Shown here: positions 1-7,381 of the stretch, piece after piece
Numbering within the stretch: the stretch's first letter is position 1
Layout: each line of letters starts with the position of its first letter
Assembly (NCBI GenBank): GCA_027073495.1
Contig: JALSVQ010000159.1
Location: 1-35,998 of the forward strand
Length of the DNA: 35,998 nt
Direction of reading: 5' to 3'
DNA from: Flavobacteriaceae bacterium
GTDB taxonomy: Bacteria > Bacteroidota > Bacteroidia > Flavobacteriales > Flavobacteriaceae
Program-made: the position numbers and the translations under genes
Notes under the pieces: model-generated
The model's database searches: none
What the model saw: the letters and a program-made list of their open reading frames with translations, nothing else
Told to the model about the DNA's origin: nothing

Positions 1-495
1 CGTTATATTGTAGGTGACACGATTACTTTTACAGCATTAAAACCTTTTCGTATTAAAGTAACCGGGAGAATACAACATTTTATCAACTCCTTTGGAGAAG
101 AATTAATTATTGATAATGCAGAAAAAGGATTACAAGAAGCATGTAAAATACACCAAGCTATTGTTTCTGAATATACTGCTGCTCCTGTTTTTATAGCGTC
201 TGAAACCAAAGGAAAGCATCAATGGCTCATTGCTTTTGATCAAAAACCAAAAGATTTAAAATTATTTACAAAAACATTAGACTTTACACTACAAACACTA
301 AACTCTGATTATGAAGCCAAACGTTATAAAAATATTACACTTGATATGTTAGAACTAATTATAACTCCAAAATCAACATTTTACAACTGGCTTGAGCAAC
401 ACAATAAAATTGGTGGACAGCATAAAATACCAAGGTTACAAAACAATCGTGTACTTATGGATGAACTTCTTGAGATTCATTTCTCTAAGCAATAA
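1..495 (+). CDS. GH3-family (auxin-responsive promoter family) protein, C-terminal part
   Basis: The first 495 bases read without interruption in frame 1 to TAA at 493-495, giving the last 164 residues of a protein that begins outside the window. The sequence resembles the C-terminal domain of bacterial GH3 proteins common in Bacteroidota: an N-terminal stretch with RYIVGDTI, then FINSFGEELI, and near the end GGQHKIPRL. GH3 proteins belong to the adenylate-forming superfamily, and the plant members conjugate amino acids to acyl substrates. The substrate of the bacterial family is not known to me. The catalytic N-terminal part is not visible. It is followed by an 82-bp gap with a promoter for the next gene, so it is probably the end of its own transcription unit. 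Confidence 0.8.
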   Translation, partial: RYIVGDTITFTALKPFRIKVTGRIQHFINSFGEELIIDNAEKGLQEACKIHQAIVSEYTAAPVFIASETKGKHQWLIAFDQKPKDLKLFTKTLDFTLQTLNSDYEAKRYKNITLDMLELIITPKSTFYNWLEQHNKIGGQHKIPRLQNNRVLMDELLEIHFSKQ

Positions 496-552
496 AATAT
501 TAAATAATACCTTACATTTTACAACATTTACATCTTATTAATTAAAATAATG

Positions 553-560
553 TAAATTTG
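553..560 (+). promoter_or_regulatory. Bacteroidota -7 element (TAnnTTTG) before the MscS gene
   Basis: TAAATTTG lies 17 bases before the ATG at 578 and matches the TAnnTTTG consensus of the Bacteroidota housekeeping sigma factor. I see no clear -33 TTG at the ideal spacing, so this is a motif match in a sensible place rather than a proven promoter. Confidence 0.45.
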
Positions 561-577
561 TCAAAAAATAATAAACA

Positions 578-1456
578 ATGAAATTTTTACTACTATTTCA
601 AGATGTTGTAACTGAGACATTAAAAAACGATGCGAAATTATCTTTGAAAGATAAGATAATGGCTACAGTTCCTGATATTGCTATGACTTATGCTCCTAAA
701 CTTATAGGGGCCATTTTGGTGGTTTGGATAGGGTTGAAAATAATCAATAAAATAGAAAAAATGGTAGCGTTAGCTTTTGAAAAAGCAGGGCTAAACGAAA
801 GTATCAGGCCTTTTTTGAGTTCATTGATTATCGTCTCACTCAAAGTATTTTTGTTACTCAGTGCAGCAGGAATAGCAGGATTTAAACTCGATTCGCTTGC
901 CGCAGTACTTGCTGGAGCTGTCTTTGCTATTGGTATGGCATTACAAGGTAGTTTAGGAAATTTGGCTGCTGGAATTATGATTTTGATTTTCAAGCCTTAT
1001 AAGGTAGGAGATATTGTAGATATAAAAGGAGAAGTGGGAAAAATAGTAGAAGTCCAAATATTTAATACTGTAGTAAAAACTTTTGACAATAAACTTTCTA
1101 TTATACCTAATGGTCTCGCAATAGGCGATATTATCGTAAATATGTCTGAAAAAGACTATGTACGTGTAGATTTGAACGTTTATATGCCTTATGAAGAAGA
1201 TTTTGATTATGTAGCAGGTATTATAACTGATGCACTACGCATTACGCCAAAAGTGCTTAAAGACCCTGCGCCTTTTGTTGGTATAGAAGCTTGGGAAAGT
1301 CACAGTATCTTACTATCAGTAAGGCCGCATTGTCATATCGAAGATTATTGGGATGTGTATTATGAATCATACCGAAATGTAACCAAAGCAATGGCAAAAA
1401 ACAATATAAAAGTAGCTTATTCAGAGGGTGTTGAATTAGGTAAAATAGGTAAATAA
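578..1456 (+). CDS. Small-conductance mechanosensitive channel, MscS family
   Basis: This is a 292-residue inner-membrane channel that would release solutes on osmotic downshock. It has the compact MscS layout: hydrophobic segments at roughly residues 33-55, 80-105 and 108-138. The third is the pore-lining helix, rich in Ala and Gly (AGAVFAIGMALQGSLGNLAAG). It runs into the beta domain signature FKPYKVGDIVDI, and a mixed alpha/beta cytoplasmic C-terminal domain follows. Length is normal for MscS (about 280-300). The stop overlaps the ATG of the next gene by one base (1456), implying co-transcription with rlmF. Family assignment is secure; gating properties cannot be read from sequence. Confidence 0.9.
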   Translation: MKFLLLFQDVVTETLKNDAKLSLKDKIMATVPDIAMTYAPKLIGAILVVWIGLKIINKIEKMVALAFEKAGLNESIRPFLSSLIIVSLKVFLLLSAAGIAGFKLDSLAAVLAGAVFAIGMALQGSLGNLAAGIMILIFKPYKVGDIVDIKGEVGKIVEVQIFNTVVKTFDNKLSIIPNGLAIGDIIVNMSEKDYVRVDLNVYMPYEEDFDYVAGIITDALRITPKVLKDPAPFVGIEAWESHSILLSVRPHCHIEDYWDVYYESYRNVTKAMAKNNIKVAYSEGVELGKIGK

Positions 1457-2313
1457 TGCATCCTAAAAATATGCATAATGGCAACTATGATTTTTCAAAA
1501 CTCATAGCTGCTCATCCCGAGTTGAAAGCGCATGTTTTTACTAACGAATACGGTACACAAACCATAAAATTTGCAAATCCTAATGCTGTAAAAGCTTTGA
1601 ACACAGCTTTGATAAAAGCATATCATAACATTGACTTTTGGGAGTTTTCAGATCAAAATCTTTGTCCGCCAATACCAAGTCGTGCAGATTATTTATACTA
1701 TCTCCACGATTTATTAAGAGATTCTTCATTTGATACAAAGCCTATCAAACTATTAGATATTGGTACTGGAGCTAGTTGCATTTATCCATTACTAGGTAAT
1801 GCTTTGTTTGACTGGCATTTTGTAGCTAGTGATATTGCAGAAAAAACTTTAGAAAGTGCTCAAAATATTATTGACAAAAATAAGCTTGAAAACAAAATTA
1901 CGCTTCGTAAACAAACTCGAAAAAAACATATTTTAACAGGTATTATTCAAGCTGATGATTTTTTCTTTGCTACACTTTGTAACCCGCCTTTTTATAAAAA
2001 CAAAGAAGAAGCAAGTAAAGCAAATTTACGTAAACTACGTAATCTCAAAATCAATACAAAAGGGAGGAATTTTGGCGGAAATGCCAATGAATTATGGTAC
2101 AAAGGCGGTGAAATAGCATTTATAAAAAACTATAGTAATGAAAGTGTGCAATACCAAAAGCAAGTATGTTGGTTTACGAGTTTGGTGTCACGAGGCGAAA
2201 ACTTACCGATACTCTACAAACATCTTGAGCAAATAGGTGCTAAAACTATAAAAACCATCCCAATGGAACAAGGTAATAAAATCACACGCTTTATAGCTTG
2301 GCGGTTTGAGTAA
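1456..2313 (+). CDS. rlmF: 23S rRNA (adenine1618-N6)-methyltransferase RlmF
   Basis: This 285-residue SAM-dependent enzyme methylates N6 of A1618 in 23S rRNA. The N-terminus (MHPKNMHNGNYDF) is characteristic of RlmF/YbiN: 'HPKNxHxxxYDF' followed by a search for Leu/Val-rich segments. Motif I is LLDIGTGASCIYP at about residues 99-111, and the catalytic NPPFY (motif IV of N6-adenine methylases) is at 176-180. A further conserved GGEIAFIKN block is at about 218-226. It is translationally coupled to the upstream MscS gene. The 3' end lies immediately before the integrase-bearing element, so the end of rlmF is a likely integration boundary, but the reading frame looks complete. Confidence 0.9.
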   Translation: MHPKNMHNGNYDFSKLIAAHPELKAHVFTNEYGTQTIKFANPNAVKALNTALIKAYHNIDFWEFSDQNLCPPIPSRADYLYYLHDLLRDSSFDTKPIKLLDIGTGASCIYPLLGNALFDWHFVASDIAEKTLESAQNIIDKNKLENKITLRKQTRKKHILTGIIQADDFFFATLCNPPFYKNKEEASKANLRKLRNLKINTKGRNFGGNANELWYKGGEIAFIKNYSNESVQYQKQVCWFTSLVSRGENLPILYKHLEQIGAKTIKTIPMEQGNKITRFIAWRFE

Positions 2314-2322
2314 GATACGAGG

Positions 2323-2331
2323 TGGCGAACT
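2323..2331. repeat. Candidate attachment-site core (TGGCGAACT), left copy
   Basis: TGGCGAACT occurs here, just after the rlmF stop, and again at 8323-8331 beyond the last gene of the integrase-bearing segment and before tRNA-Leu. The two copies bracket the element in direct orientation. Nine bases is short, so chance remains possible. The placement at both ends, in a GAG-G-TGGCGAACT-like context, is the reason to list it. Confidence 0.3.
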
Positions 2332-2344
2332 TATTTATTTTTAT

Positions 2345-2352
2345 TATTTTTG
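2345..2352 (+). promoter_or_regulatory. Bacteroidota -7 element before the integrase
   Basis: TATTTTTG fits TAnnTTTG and sits 22 bases before the ATG at 2375. If it is used, transcription starts inside the longer open frame that begins at 2306, which supports 2375 as the true start. The leader contains ATCGTTCAAAATGTT (2354-2368), repeated at 6005-6019 upstream of the Rep-like gene. Confidence 0.45.
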
Positions 2353-2374
2353 TATCGTTCAAAATGTTAAACTT

Positions 2375-3709
2375 ATGGCAACAATAAAATATAGACTTCA
2401 CAGTAAAACCGAAAATGCACCCATTTATTTACGCCTTTCTTTAGGTCGAGCAAAAACTAAAAAAGATGAAAAACCTAAATATATTAGTTACCAACGCAAG
2501 ACGGGTTTAAGTCTTAATTCAAAAGATTGGAGTAATGCAACTGGATTACCGAAACAAAACAACCCTATAAATAAAAACCTAACTTCTAATTTAAGAAATT
2601 TAACCATTACCATACTTCAAAACCTTAACGATGCAAATAGTAACGGTACAGAAGTAAATGGCGAATGGTTAAGTTATCGAATAAATTTATATTTTAATCG
2701 TGTTCAAGAAATAGGAAAAGAAAGTAATTTATTATTAGATAGCATACAACGAATAATTAATACAGCATCTACTCGTAAAAATGGTAAAGGCGGTGTTGGT
2801 TTATCGGTTAGTAGAATAAATGCCTACAAAGGTTTAAAATTAATTATTAAAAGATACCAAACCAAAAGTAAAACAATCCTAAAAATAAAAGATATTGATT
2901 TAAAATTTGTTTCCTCTTTTTTAGAATTTATGCAAAATCAAAATTATAACAATGGGAATACGCAAAAGAAATTATCAGATATAAAAACCGTTTGTTTAGA
3001 TGCACAATTAAGAGGTCTAGAAACGAGTACGCAATTAAAAAACGTTACAGGTATTAAAACAAAAAACGATTATATTATTTATTTGACCGAAATGGAATTG
3101 AAACAAATAGAGCAAACCGAGTTTAAACGTGATGCCTTAATCAATACTAAAAAATGGTTATTATTAGGTGCAATGATTGGACAACGTGGCAACGATTTAT
3201 TAAGCCTTACTAAAAATAATATAACGTACAGAAGTAATTTAAAACTAATTGAATTAACACAACAAAAAGGAAACAAAAATGTAGTTATACCATTTTCGCC
3301 ACAAATGGAAACACTTTTGCAATATGGTTTTCCTTACAAAATTAGTATTCAAAAATTTAATAAACACCTAAAAGATGTTTGTAAAATTGCCGAAATAGAC
3401 ACCATTACAGAGGGTTATAAATATGTAACAGAAGTTAAAAGGCGAGTATTAGGCAAATATCCAAAGCACGAATTAATAACCTCACACGATTTAAGACGTA
3501 CATTTGCATCTAATAATTATGGACAAATGCCAACACCTTTGATAATGAGTATTACAGGACATTCAACTGAAAAAACATTTTTAAACTATATCGGTAAAAC
3601 AGGTATTGACCACGCTCAACAGATAGCAGAATACTATTTAAAAGAAACCGAAAAGGCAAAAAAACAAACCAATTTAAGAGTAGTAAAAAATTTAGCAATA
3701 AATCAATAA
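2375..3709 (+). CDS. Tyrosine recombinase / integrase
   Basis: This 444-residue site-specific recombinase would integrate and excise the surrounding element. The Bacteroidota-type N-terminal arm-binding segment (ATIKYRLH...PIYLRLSLGR) is followed by a SAM-like core-binding domain at about residues 120-230 and a catalytic domain. The catalytic set is visible: R271 (IGQRGNDLL), H371-x-x-R374 (HDLRRTFAS), H396 (TGHS) and the nucleophile Y405 (FLNYIGKT). The frame is open from 2306, but the first 23 residues are hydrophobic and atypical and lie over a promoter motif. The ATG at 2375, giving MATIKYRLH, matches family starts. The Fic gene follows after 7 bases, suggesting one operon. Confidence 0.9.
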   Translation: MATIKYRLHSKTENAPIYLRLSLGRAKTKKDEKPKYISYQRKTGLSLNSKDWSNATGLPKQNNPINKNLTSNLRNLTITILQNLNDANSNGTEVNGEWLSYRINLYFNRVQEIGKESNLLLDSIQRIINTASTRKNGKGGVGLSVSRINAYKGLKLIIKRYQTKSKTILKIKDIDLKFVSSFLEFMQNQNYNNGNTQKKLSDIKTVCLDAQLRGLETSTQLKNVTGIKTKNDYIIYLTEMELKQIEQTEFKRDALINTKKWLLLGAMIGQRGNDLLSLTKNNITYRSNLKLIELTQQKGNKNVVIPFSPQMETLLQYGFPYKISIQKFNKHLKDVCKIAEIDTITEGYKYVTEVKRRVLGKYPKHELITSHDLRRTFASNNYGQMPTPLIMSITGHSTEKTFLNYIGKTGIDHAQQIAEYYLKETEKAKKQTNLRVVKNLAINQ

Positions 3710-3716
3710 AAATAAT

Positions 3717-4781
3717 ATGGATTTTAAACTTCCACCATTACCACCAAATACAAAATTAGAAACTTTAAAAATATTTAAACAGTTATCTAAGGCACATCGG
3801 TATTTAGCAGAATTAAAAGGAACTGCAAAAACAATCCCAAATGAAAATATTTTAATTGATACCTTGACACTTCAAGAGGCAAAGGATAGTTCCGAAATCG
3901 AAAATATTGTTACTACACACGATGATTTGTATAAAGAAAATATACTTATTGAAAGTAAAAGTCAATCCGCAAAAGAAGTGTACAATTATGCACGTGGTTT
4001 AAAATTAGGGTTTCAGATAGTACGAAAAGAAAAACTACTATTAAACAAACATATCTTACAAATTCAAAAACAATTATTAGAAAATAACGCAGGATTTAGA
4101 ACGCAAGCAGGTACACGATTAGTCAACTCACAAGGTCAAGTAGTTTATACACCACCTCAACAGAAAGAGGAAATTTTAGACTTAATGGCAAACCTTGAAA
4201 AATACATTAATAATAATGATTTTTCAGATTTAGATAGTTTAATAAAAATGGCAGTAATTCATTACCAATTTGAAAGTATACACCCTTTTTATGACGGTAA
4301 CGGTCGGACAGGTAGAATAGTGAATATTTTGTACTTAGTACAACAGGGTTTATTAGATATTCCAATTTTGTATTTAAGTAGATATATCACACAAAACAAA
4401 GCAGATTATTATACAGTACTACAAAATGTAAGGTTAAAAAACGACTGGGAAAGTTTGATATTATATTTCTTAAAAAGTGTTGAGGTTACGGCAAAGCAAA
4501 CCATTACTTTAATTACTAATATTAAAGAATTAATGCAAGAGTATAAAATTAAGATTAGAACAGAATTACCTAAAATATACAGTCAAGACCTAATAAACAA
4601 CCTATTTAAAAATCCATATACAAAGATTGAGTTTTTAGAAAAGGATTTAAACGTAAGTTATTTAACTGCTCGCAAGTATTTAGATTTAGTAACTAAATTA
4701 GGTTTATTAGAAAAAATAAAGGTTGGTAAAACAAATTATTATGTAAATAACGAATTAATTAAGGTTTTGTCAAACGTTTAA
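3717..4781 (+). CDS. Fic-domain protein (probable AMP-transferase) with winged-helix tail
   Basis: The protein has 354 residues. Fic proteins usually transfer AMP from ATP to a hydroxyl on a target protein. The core motif HPFYDGNGRTGR begins at H189 and is complete. An N-terminal inhibitory helix of the S/T-xxx-E-G/N type is visible as S58-S-E-I-E62-N63, the class II arrangement in which the inhibitory helix precedes the core and autoinhibits. The C-terminal 80 residues look like a winged helix (IEFLEKDLNVSYLTARKYLDLVTKLGLL), as in many Bacteroidota Fic proteins. It directly follows the integrase. The substrate is unknown. With its inhibitory motif built in, it need not have a separate antitoxin, and none is seen beside it. 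Confidence 0.88.
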   Translation: MDFKLPPLPPNTKLETLKIFKQLSKAHRYLAELKGTAKTIPNENILIDTLTLQEAKDSSEIENIVTTHDDLYKENILIESKSQSAKEVYNYARGLKLGFQIVRKEKLLLNKHILQIQKQLLENNAGFRTQAGTRLVNSQGQVVYTPPQQKEEILDLMANLEKYINNNDFSDLDSLIKMAVIHYQFESIHPFYDGNGRTGRIVNILYLVQQGLLDIPILYLSRYITQNKADYYTVLQNVRLKNDWESLILYFLKSVEVTAKQTITLITNIKELMQEYKIKIRTELPKIYSQDLINNLFKNPYTKIEFLEKDLNVSYLTARKYLDLVTKLGLLEKIKVGKTNYYVNNELIKVLSNV

Positions 4782-4881
4782 CGTTTATACAAAACAGCAC
4801 TTTTGTATAAATGCATCATATAACGTTTATACAAAACAGCACTTTTGTATAAATGACAGGAGAAACGTTTACACAAAACAG
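4780..4881 (+). repeat. Tandem 42-bp repeats carrying a palindrome (iteron- or operator-like)
   Basis: Two identical 34-base units (4780-4813 and 4822-4855) start 42 bases apart, and a third partial unit (4864-4881) continues the same 42-base phase. AACGTTT also occurs at 4773. Each full unit contains TTTATACAAAA, a 6-base spacer (CAGCAC) and the exact reverse complement TTTTGTATAAA. The array sits after the Fic gene and directly before the start of a broken gene. It could be a replication origin iteron set, an operator, or paired terminators. The equal spacing (four helical turns) favours protein binding. Confidence 0.75.
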
Positions 4882-4895
4882 AAAAAACTATAACT

Positions 4896-5591
4896 ATGAG
4901 TAATGATATTTTTTTAACCTAAATAATTTTATTGAAAATACAACGGAATTATTAAATAAATTCAAGTTTAACCATATCAAAACCTATAATGATTTTGATG
5001 AGGTTATTCCGTTTTTTGATAAGTATGAAAAAAAAGCAAAAATCACTAAAGGAATAGTAAAAGGGGGAAAGTATAAAGACCTATTAGAGCATAAGCAAAA
5101 ACATTTAATCGTTTTATTAAAAGATAGTACGGAATTATCTAATAGCATTCCTTTTGAAAACACATCAAAGAAAATAACTTATTAGATTATATGATTAAAA
5201 GCATTATAGACAGTAGGTTAATTCCAGTTTTAAAATTTGTTGTTTATGAACTGACTAAAGTTATGCAGTGTTTTGAAACTAAAAACGACCTTAGTAGTGC
5301 TATTGATTTAAGTGATACTAATAATACAGAAAAAATAATAATGCTTACGCAGTTAGGTATTTTAGATTTTCTAAAAGAACAACAACCTTTCTTAAATGTC
5401 AATGCTTTAGCAAGTGTAATTAGTGGTATTACAGGGTAAAAAAAGGTAGTGTTTACCCTATGATAAATACTATTATTAAAAAAGATAGCAATATTGATAT
5501 GATTTCTCAAAAAAACAATCCTTTTAATACCCAAAAAACAGTTAACAAAATTAATCAAAAAATTATTTCAGCAGGTTTTACACCTAAATAA
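4896..5591 (+). pseudogene. Mobile-element gene of unknown function, broken by three frameshifts
   Basis: Three open stretches join into one protein of about 232 residues if one base is restored at each of three places: the T7 run at 4909-4915, the A run at about 5171-5174, and GGG at 5434-5436. The pieces run from ATG 4896 (MSNDIF, then NLNNFIENTTELL), through MIKSIIDSRLIPVLKFVVYE (frame open at 5191), to KKGSVYPMIN and IISAGFTPK ending at TAA 5589. The middle part alone would be an 82-residue frame at 5191-5439. Each lesion looks like loss of one base from a homopolymer. I recall similar proteins in Bacteroidota mobile elements but know no function. It is flanked by the 42-bp repeats upstream and a hairpin downstream. 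Confidence 0.6.
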
Positions 5592-5597
5592 ACCTGC
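5571..5597 (+). terminator. Hairpin at the end of the broken gene
   Basis: GCAGGTTT (5571-5578) is the perfect complement of AAACCTGC (5590-5597), with an 11-base loop that includes the last sense codons and the stop. No long T run follows, so this may be a weak terminator or an mRNA-stabilising stem. Confidence 0.4.
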
Positions 5598-5668
5598 TTA
5601 ATACGATTTAGGGAAACCCTAAAAATACCCTAATCTTTATTTGTTGCATAACAATTAAAAATCAAGTT

Positions 5669-5950
5669 ATGCAAGAAAACATTACACAATTACACAATGT
5701 AGAACCTCAACAAATCATCAATCCAATTAATGATTTAAAAAAGCAAATTGAGGACTTAAAAAAATCTTTTCAACCTAAAGAGCCTACCGAGTATCTAACA
5801 AGGCAGGAAGTAGTAGAAATGCTAAAAATAAACCTTTCAACCCTTTATAATTGGACAAAAAACAAAAAATTAGTTAGTTACGGCATAGGGGCAAGAGTTT
5901 ACTATAAGCGTAAAGAAGTAGAAAACGCAATTATCAAACTAAATCACTAA
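5669..5950 (+). CDS. Excisionase-like helix-turn-helix protein (HTH_17 type)
   Basis: This is a 93-residue DNA-binding protein. Residues 15-40 are charged and likely form a coiled coil (INDLKKQIEDLKKSFQ). Residues 44-90 form a MerR/excisionase-type winged helix: EYLTRQEVVEMLKINLSTLYNWTKNKKL, then a wing (GIGARVYYKRKEVENAI). Proteins like this are common in Bacteroidota mobile elements and act as recombination directionality factors or local regulators. It is encoded alone between two hairpins and so is probably monocistronic. Whether it works with the integrase at 2375 is inferred only from shared location. Confidence 0.75.
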   Translation: MQENITQLHNVEPQQIINPINDLKKQIEDLKKSFQPKEPTEYLTRQEVVEMLKINLSTLYNWTKNKKLVSYGIGARVYYKRKEVENAIIKLNH

Positions 5951-5976
5951 GTTTATGTTTGATAGATACTATAAAC

Positions 5977-6002
5977 AAAAAGAGGGTAAAAACCCTCTTT
6001 TT
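5977..6002. terminator. Strong bidirectional intrinsic terminator
   Basis: AAAAAGAGGG (5977-5986) pairs perfectly with CCCTCTTTTT (5993-6002) across a 6-base loop. A-run and T-run flanks make it a plausible terminator in both directions. It closes the HTH gene and isolates the Rep-like gene downstream. Confidence 0.8.
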
Positions 6003-6072
6003 ACATCGTTCAAAATGTTTGTAATACCAAAGCATTACTTACGCAAATATACATTTTATTTTGATAGATAAT

Positions 6073-6933
6073 ATGCCATTTGAAACGAAAGACAAAAAAA
6101 GTATAAACAATGCTTATTATTGCGGATTACTTATATTCATAGAAGATACAAGAAAAGTAAAGTATAAAACTGGGGAAATATACTATCTCTATAAAAGAAA
6201 GTATTTGAACTTAACTTTTACCTTTAGGCTTGATAGTAATGAGGAGTTTGAAAAACTTACAGTAAGAGGCTCAATACATACCTTTTCAAATAAAGGAGTG
6301 CATAATGCTAATATTTTAACCTTTGAATGCTTTGTAAAATTCCTAAATAAATACGTTTCTTTATTTGGAATTAATTTACAAAAATGTGTATTACTTCCTT
6401 TAGAAAATGGCACAAACATATTTCTTAACGAATTTGAAACTATGTATAAAGATGGTGATATAATTGATAATATCTTTTGTGTAAAAAGAATTTTATTTGC
6501 ACCTAATAGAGGTGTACAAACCTCATTAATATCAGGAACAAGTAGTACTGAAACAAGAATGAAAGTTTACTCAAAATCATTACAACCAAACTGCTATAAG
6601 TATTGTGATAATACGTTTAGGATAGAGGATAAACCAACTAAAGCAAGGGGTTTGAAAAATAAAGGGATTATTTTAGTTTCAGATTTATACGAAATAAAAA
6701 ATCATATTATTTTACTTGAAAAGCATTTAGAAAATATGTCTAAAATTGTATTATTTGATTATACTATTAAAGTACCTAAAAACAGTAAGTATGTAACGGA
6801 TATAAAAGAGTTAAGGCATCAATCATATTGGAAAAAATTAATAAAAGAGTGTAGGAATAAAGAAGTTTATAACACTAAGTACAACGATAAAGTAGCCTTA
6901 CTAAATATGTTGTCAGAAAAATACGGCTCTTAG
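6073..6933 (+). CDS. Probable Rep-like (replication initiation) protein of a small mobile element
   Basis: The protein has 286 residues from the ATG at 6073. An in-frame TTG at 6061 would add four residues. I recognise no catalogued domain with certainty. The pattern resembles a Bacteroidota family found in filamentous-phage-like and small integrative elements, thought to be replication proteins. It has an early cysteine and a beta-rich N-terminus, then RGSIHTFSNKGVHNAN, a segment ending GTNIFLNEF, then MKVYSKSLQPNCYKY followed by a short RIED. The C-terminus (KVALLNMLSEKYGS) is basic and helical. It has its own intergenic region after a strong terminator. The stop is TAG, and the frame continues open into a KilA-N remnant. 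A relaxase or an unknown protein are alternatives. Confidence 0.4.
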   Translation: MPFETKDKKSINNAYYCGLLIFIEDTRKVKYKTGEIYYLYKRKYLNLTFTFRLDSNEEFEKLTVRGSIHTFSNKGVHNANILTFECFVKFLNKYVSLFGINLQKCVLLPLENGTNIFLNEFETMYKDGDIIDNIFCVKRILFAPNRGVQTSLISGTSSTETRMKVYSKSLQPNCYKYCDNTFRIEDKPTKARGLKNKGIILVSDLYEIKNHIILLEKHLENMSKIVLFDYTIKVPKNSKYVTDIKELRHQSYWKKLIKECRNKEVYNTKYNDKVALLNMLSEKYGS

Positions 6934-7146
6934 GAATTAAAACAAACACAGGATTTTTTAGAAGTTTTAGAGCAGGACAAAGAGTTTTTACATACCCCTA
7001 AAAAGGGGTATGTAAAATCAAGAGCAAATGCGGGTACATTTATGCACCCTTATTTATTCATAAAGTTTGCGATGTGGTTAAACCCGAGATTTGAATTAGA
7101 AATAATTAATAAAATACATTATCTTTGTGTCATTAAAACGAAATAA
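6934..7146 (+). pseudogene. KilA-N domain protein remnant
   Basis: Directly after the TAG of the Rep-like gene, and in the same frame, 70 codons run to TAA at 7144. The translation contains TQDFLEVLEQDKEFL, GYVKSRANAGTFMHPYLFIK and FAMWLNPRFELEII. These match the C-terminal half of the KilA-N DNA-binding domain (normally NxGTWxHPxLAxxxAxWxSPxF). The N-terminal half and any start codon are missing, so this is a 5'-truncated remnant. It probably joined the Rep-like gene through a deletion at about 6934. Read-through of the TAG is possible but not needed to explain it. Confidence 0.65.
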
Positions 7147-7381
7147 TATAGGAAAAAACCGAAATAATTAACATAGTAGCGTAATTGTATTATTTTTTAA
7201 GAAATCGCCAATTTTCAAAGTACCAATGAATACAGATAAATGCTACGCCAGTAATGGCGTGGTCTGTCTGTATTGGTGCGGGGTGTTTGGCGATACCTTT
7301 AAAAAGTACAGTTCAGTTCCACGCTTATTTTTTTGTCTAAAACTCTTGCTCGGAACTGGTAAGGGATAAAACAAAAAAATA
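7147..7381. other. Structured non-coding stretch with nested inverted repeats
   Basis: No gene is apparent here. ATCGCCA (7204-7210) pairs with TGGCGAT (7288-7294). Inside it ACCAAT (7222-7227) pairs with ATTGGT (7272-7277), and ACGCCA (7245-7250) with TGGCGT (7255-7260). A second stem is CAGTTCC (7314-7320) with GGAACTG (7352-7358). The segment ends in AAGGGAT just before the next gene. A TATCTTTG promoter-like motif lies at 7120-7127. I recall similar non-coding blocks ahead of accessory genes in flavobacteria. It is also more GC-rich than its surroundings. It could be a long structured leader or a cassette boundary. Confidence 0.5.

Noticed and set aside
2306-2374. Extended N-terminus of the integrase from the ATG at 2306
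   Set aside because: The extra 23 residues are hydrophobic and unlike family members, and a promoter motif lies inside them. The start at 2375 gives the expected MATIKYRLH.
4780-4881. Short CRISPR array
   Set aside because: There are only two full units, the intervening 8 bases are far too short for spacers, and no cas genes are near.
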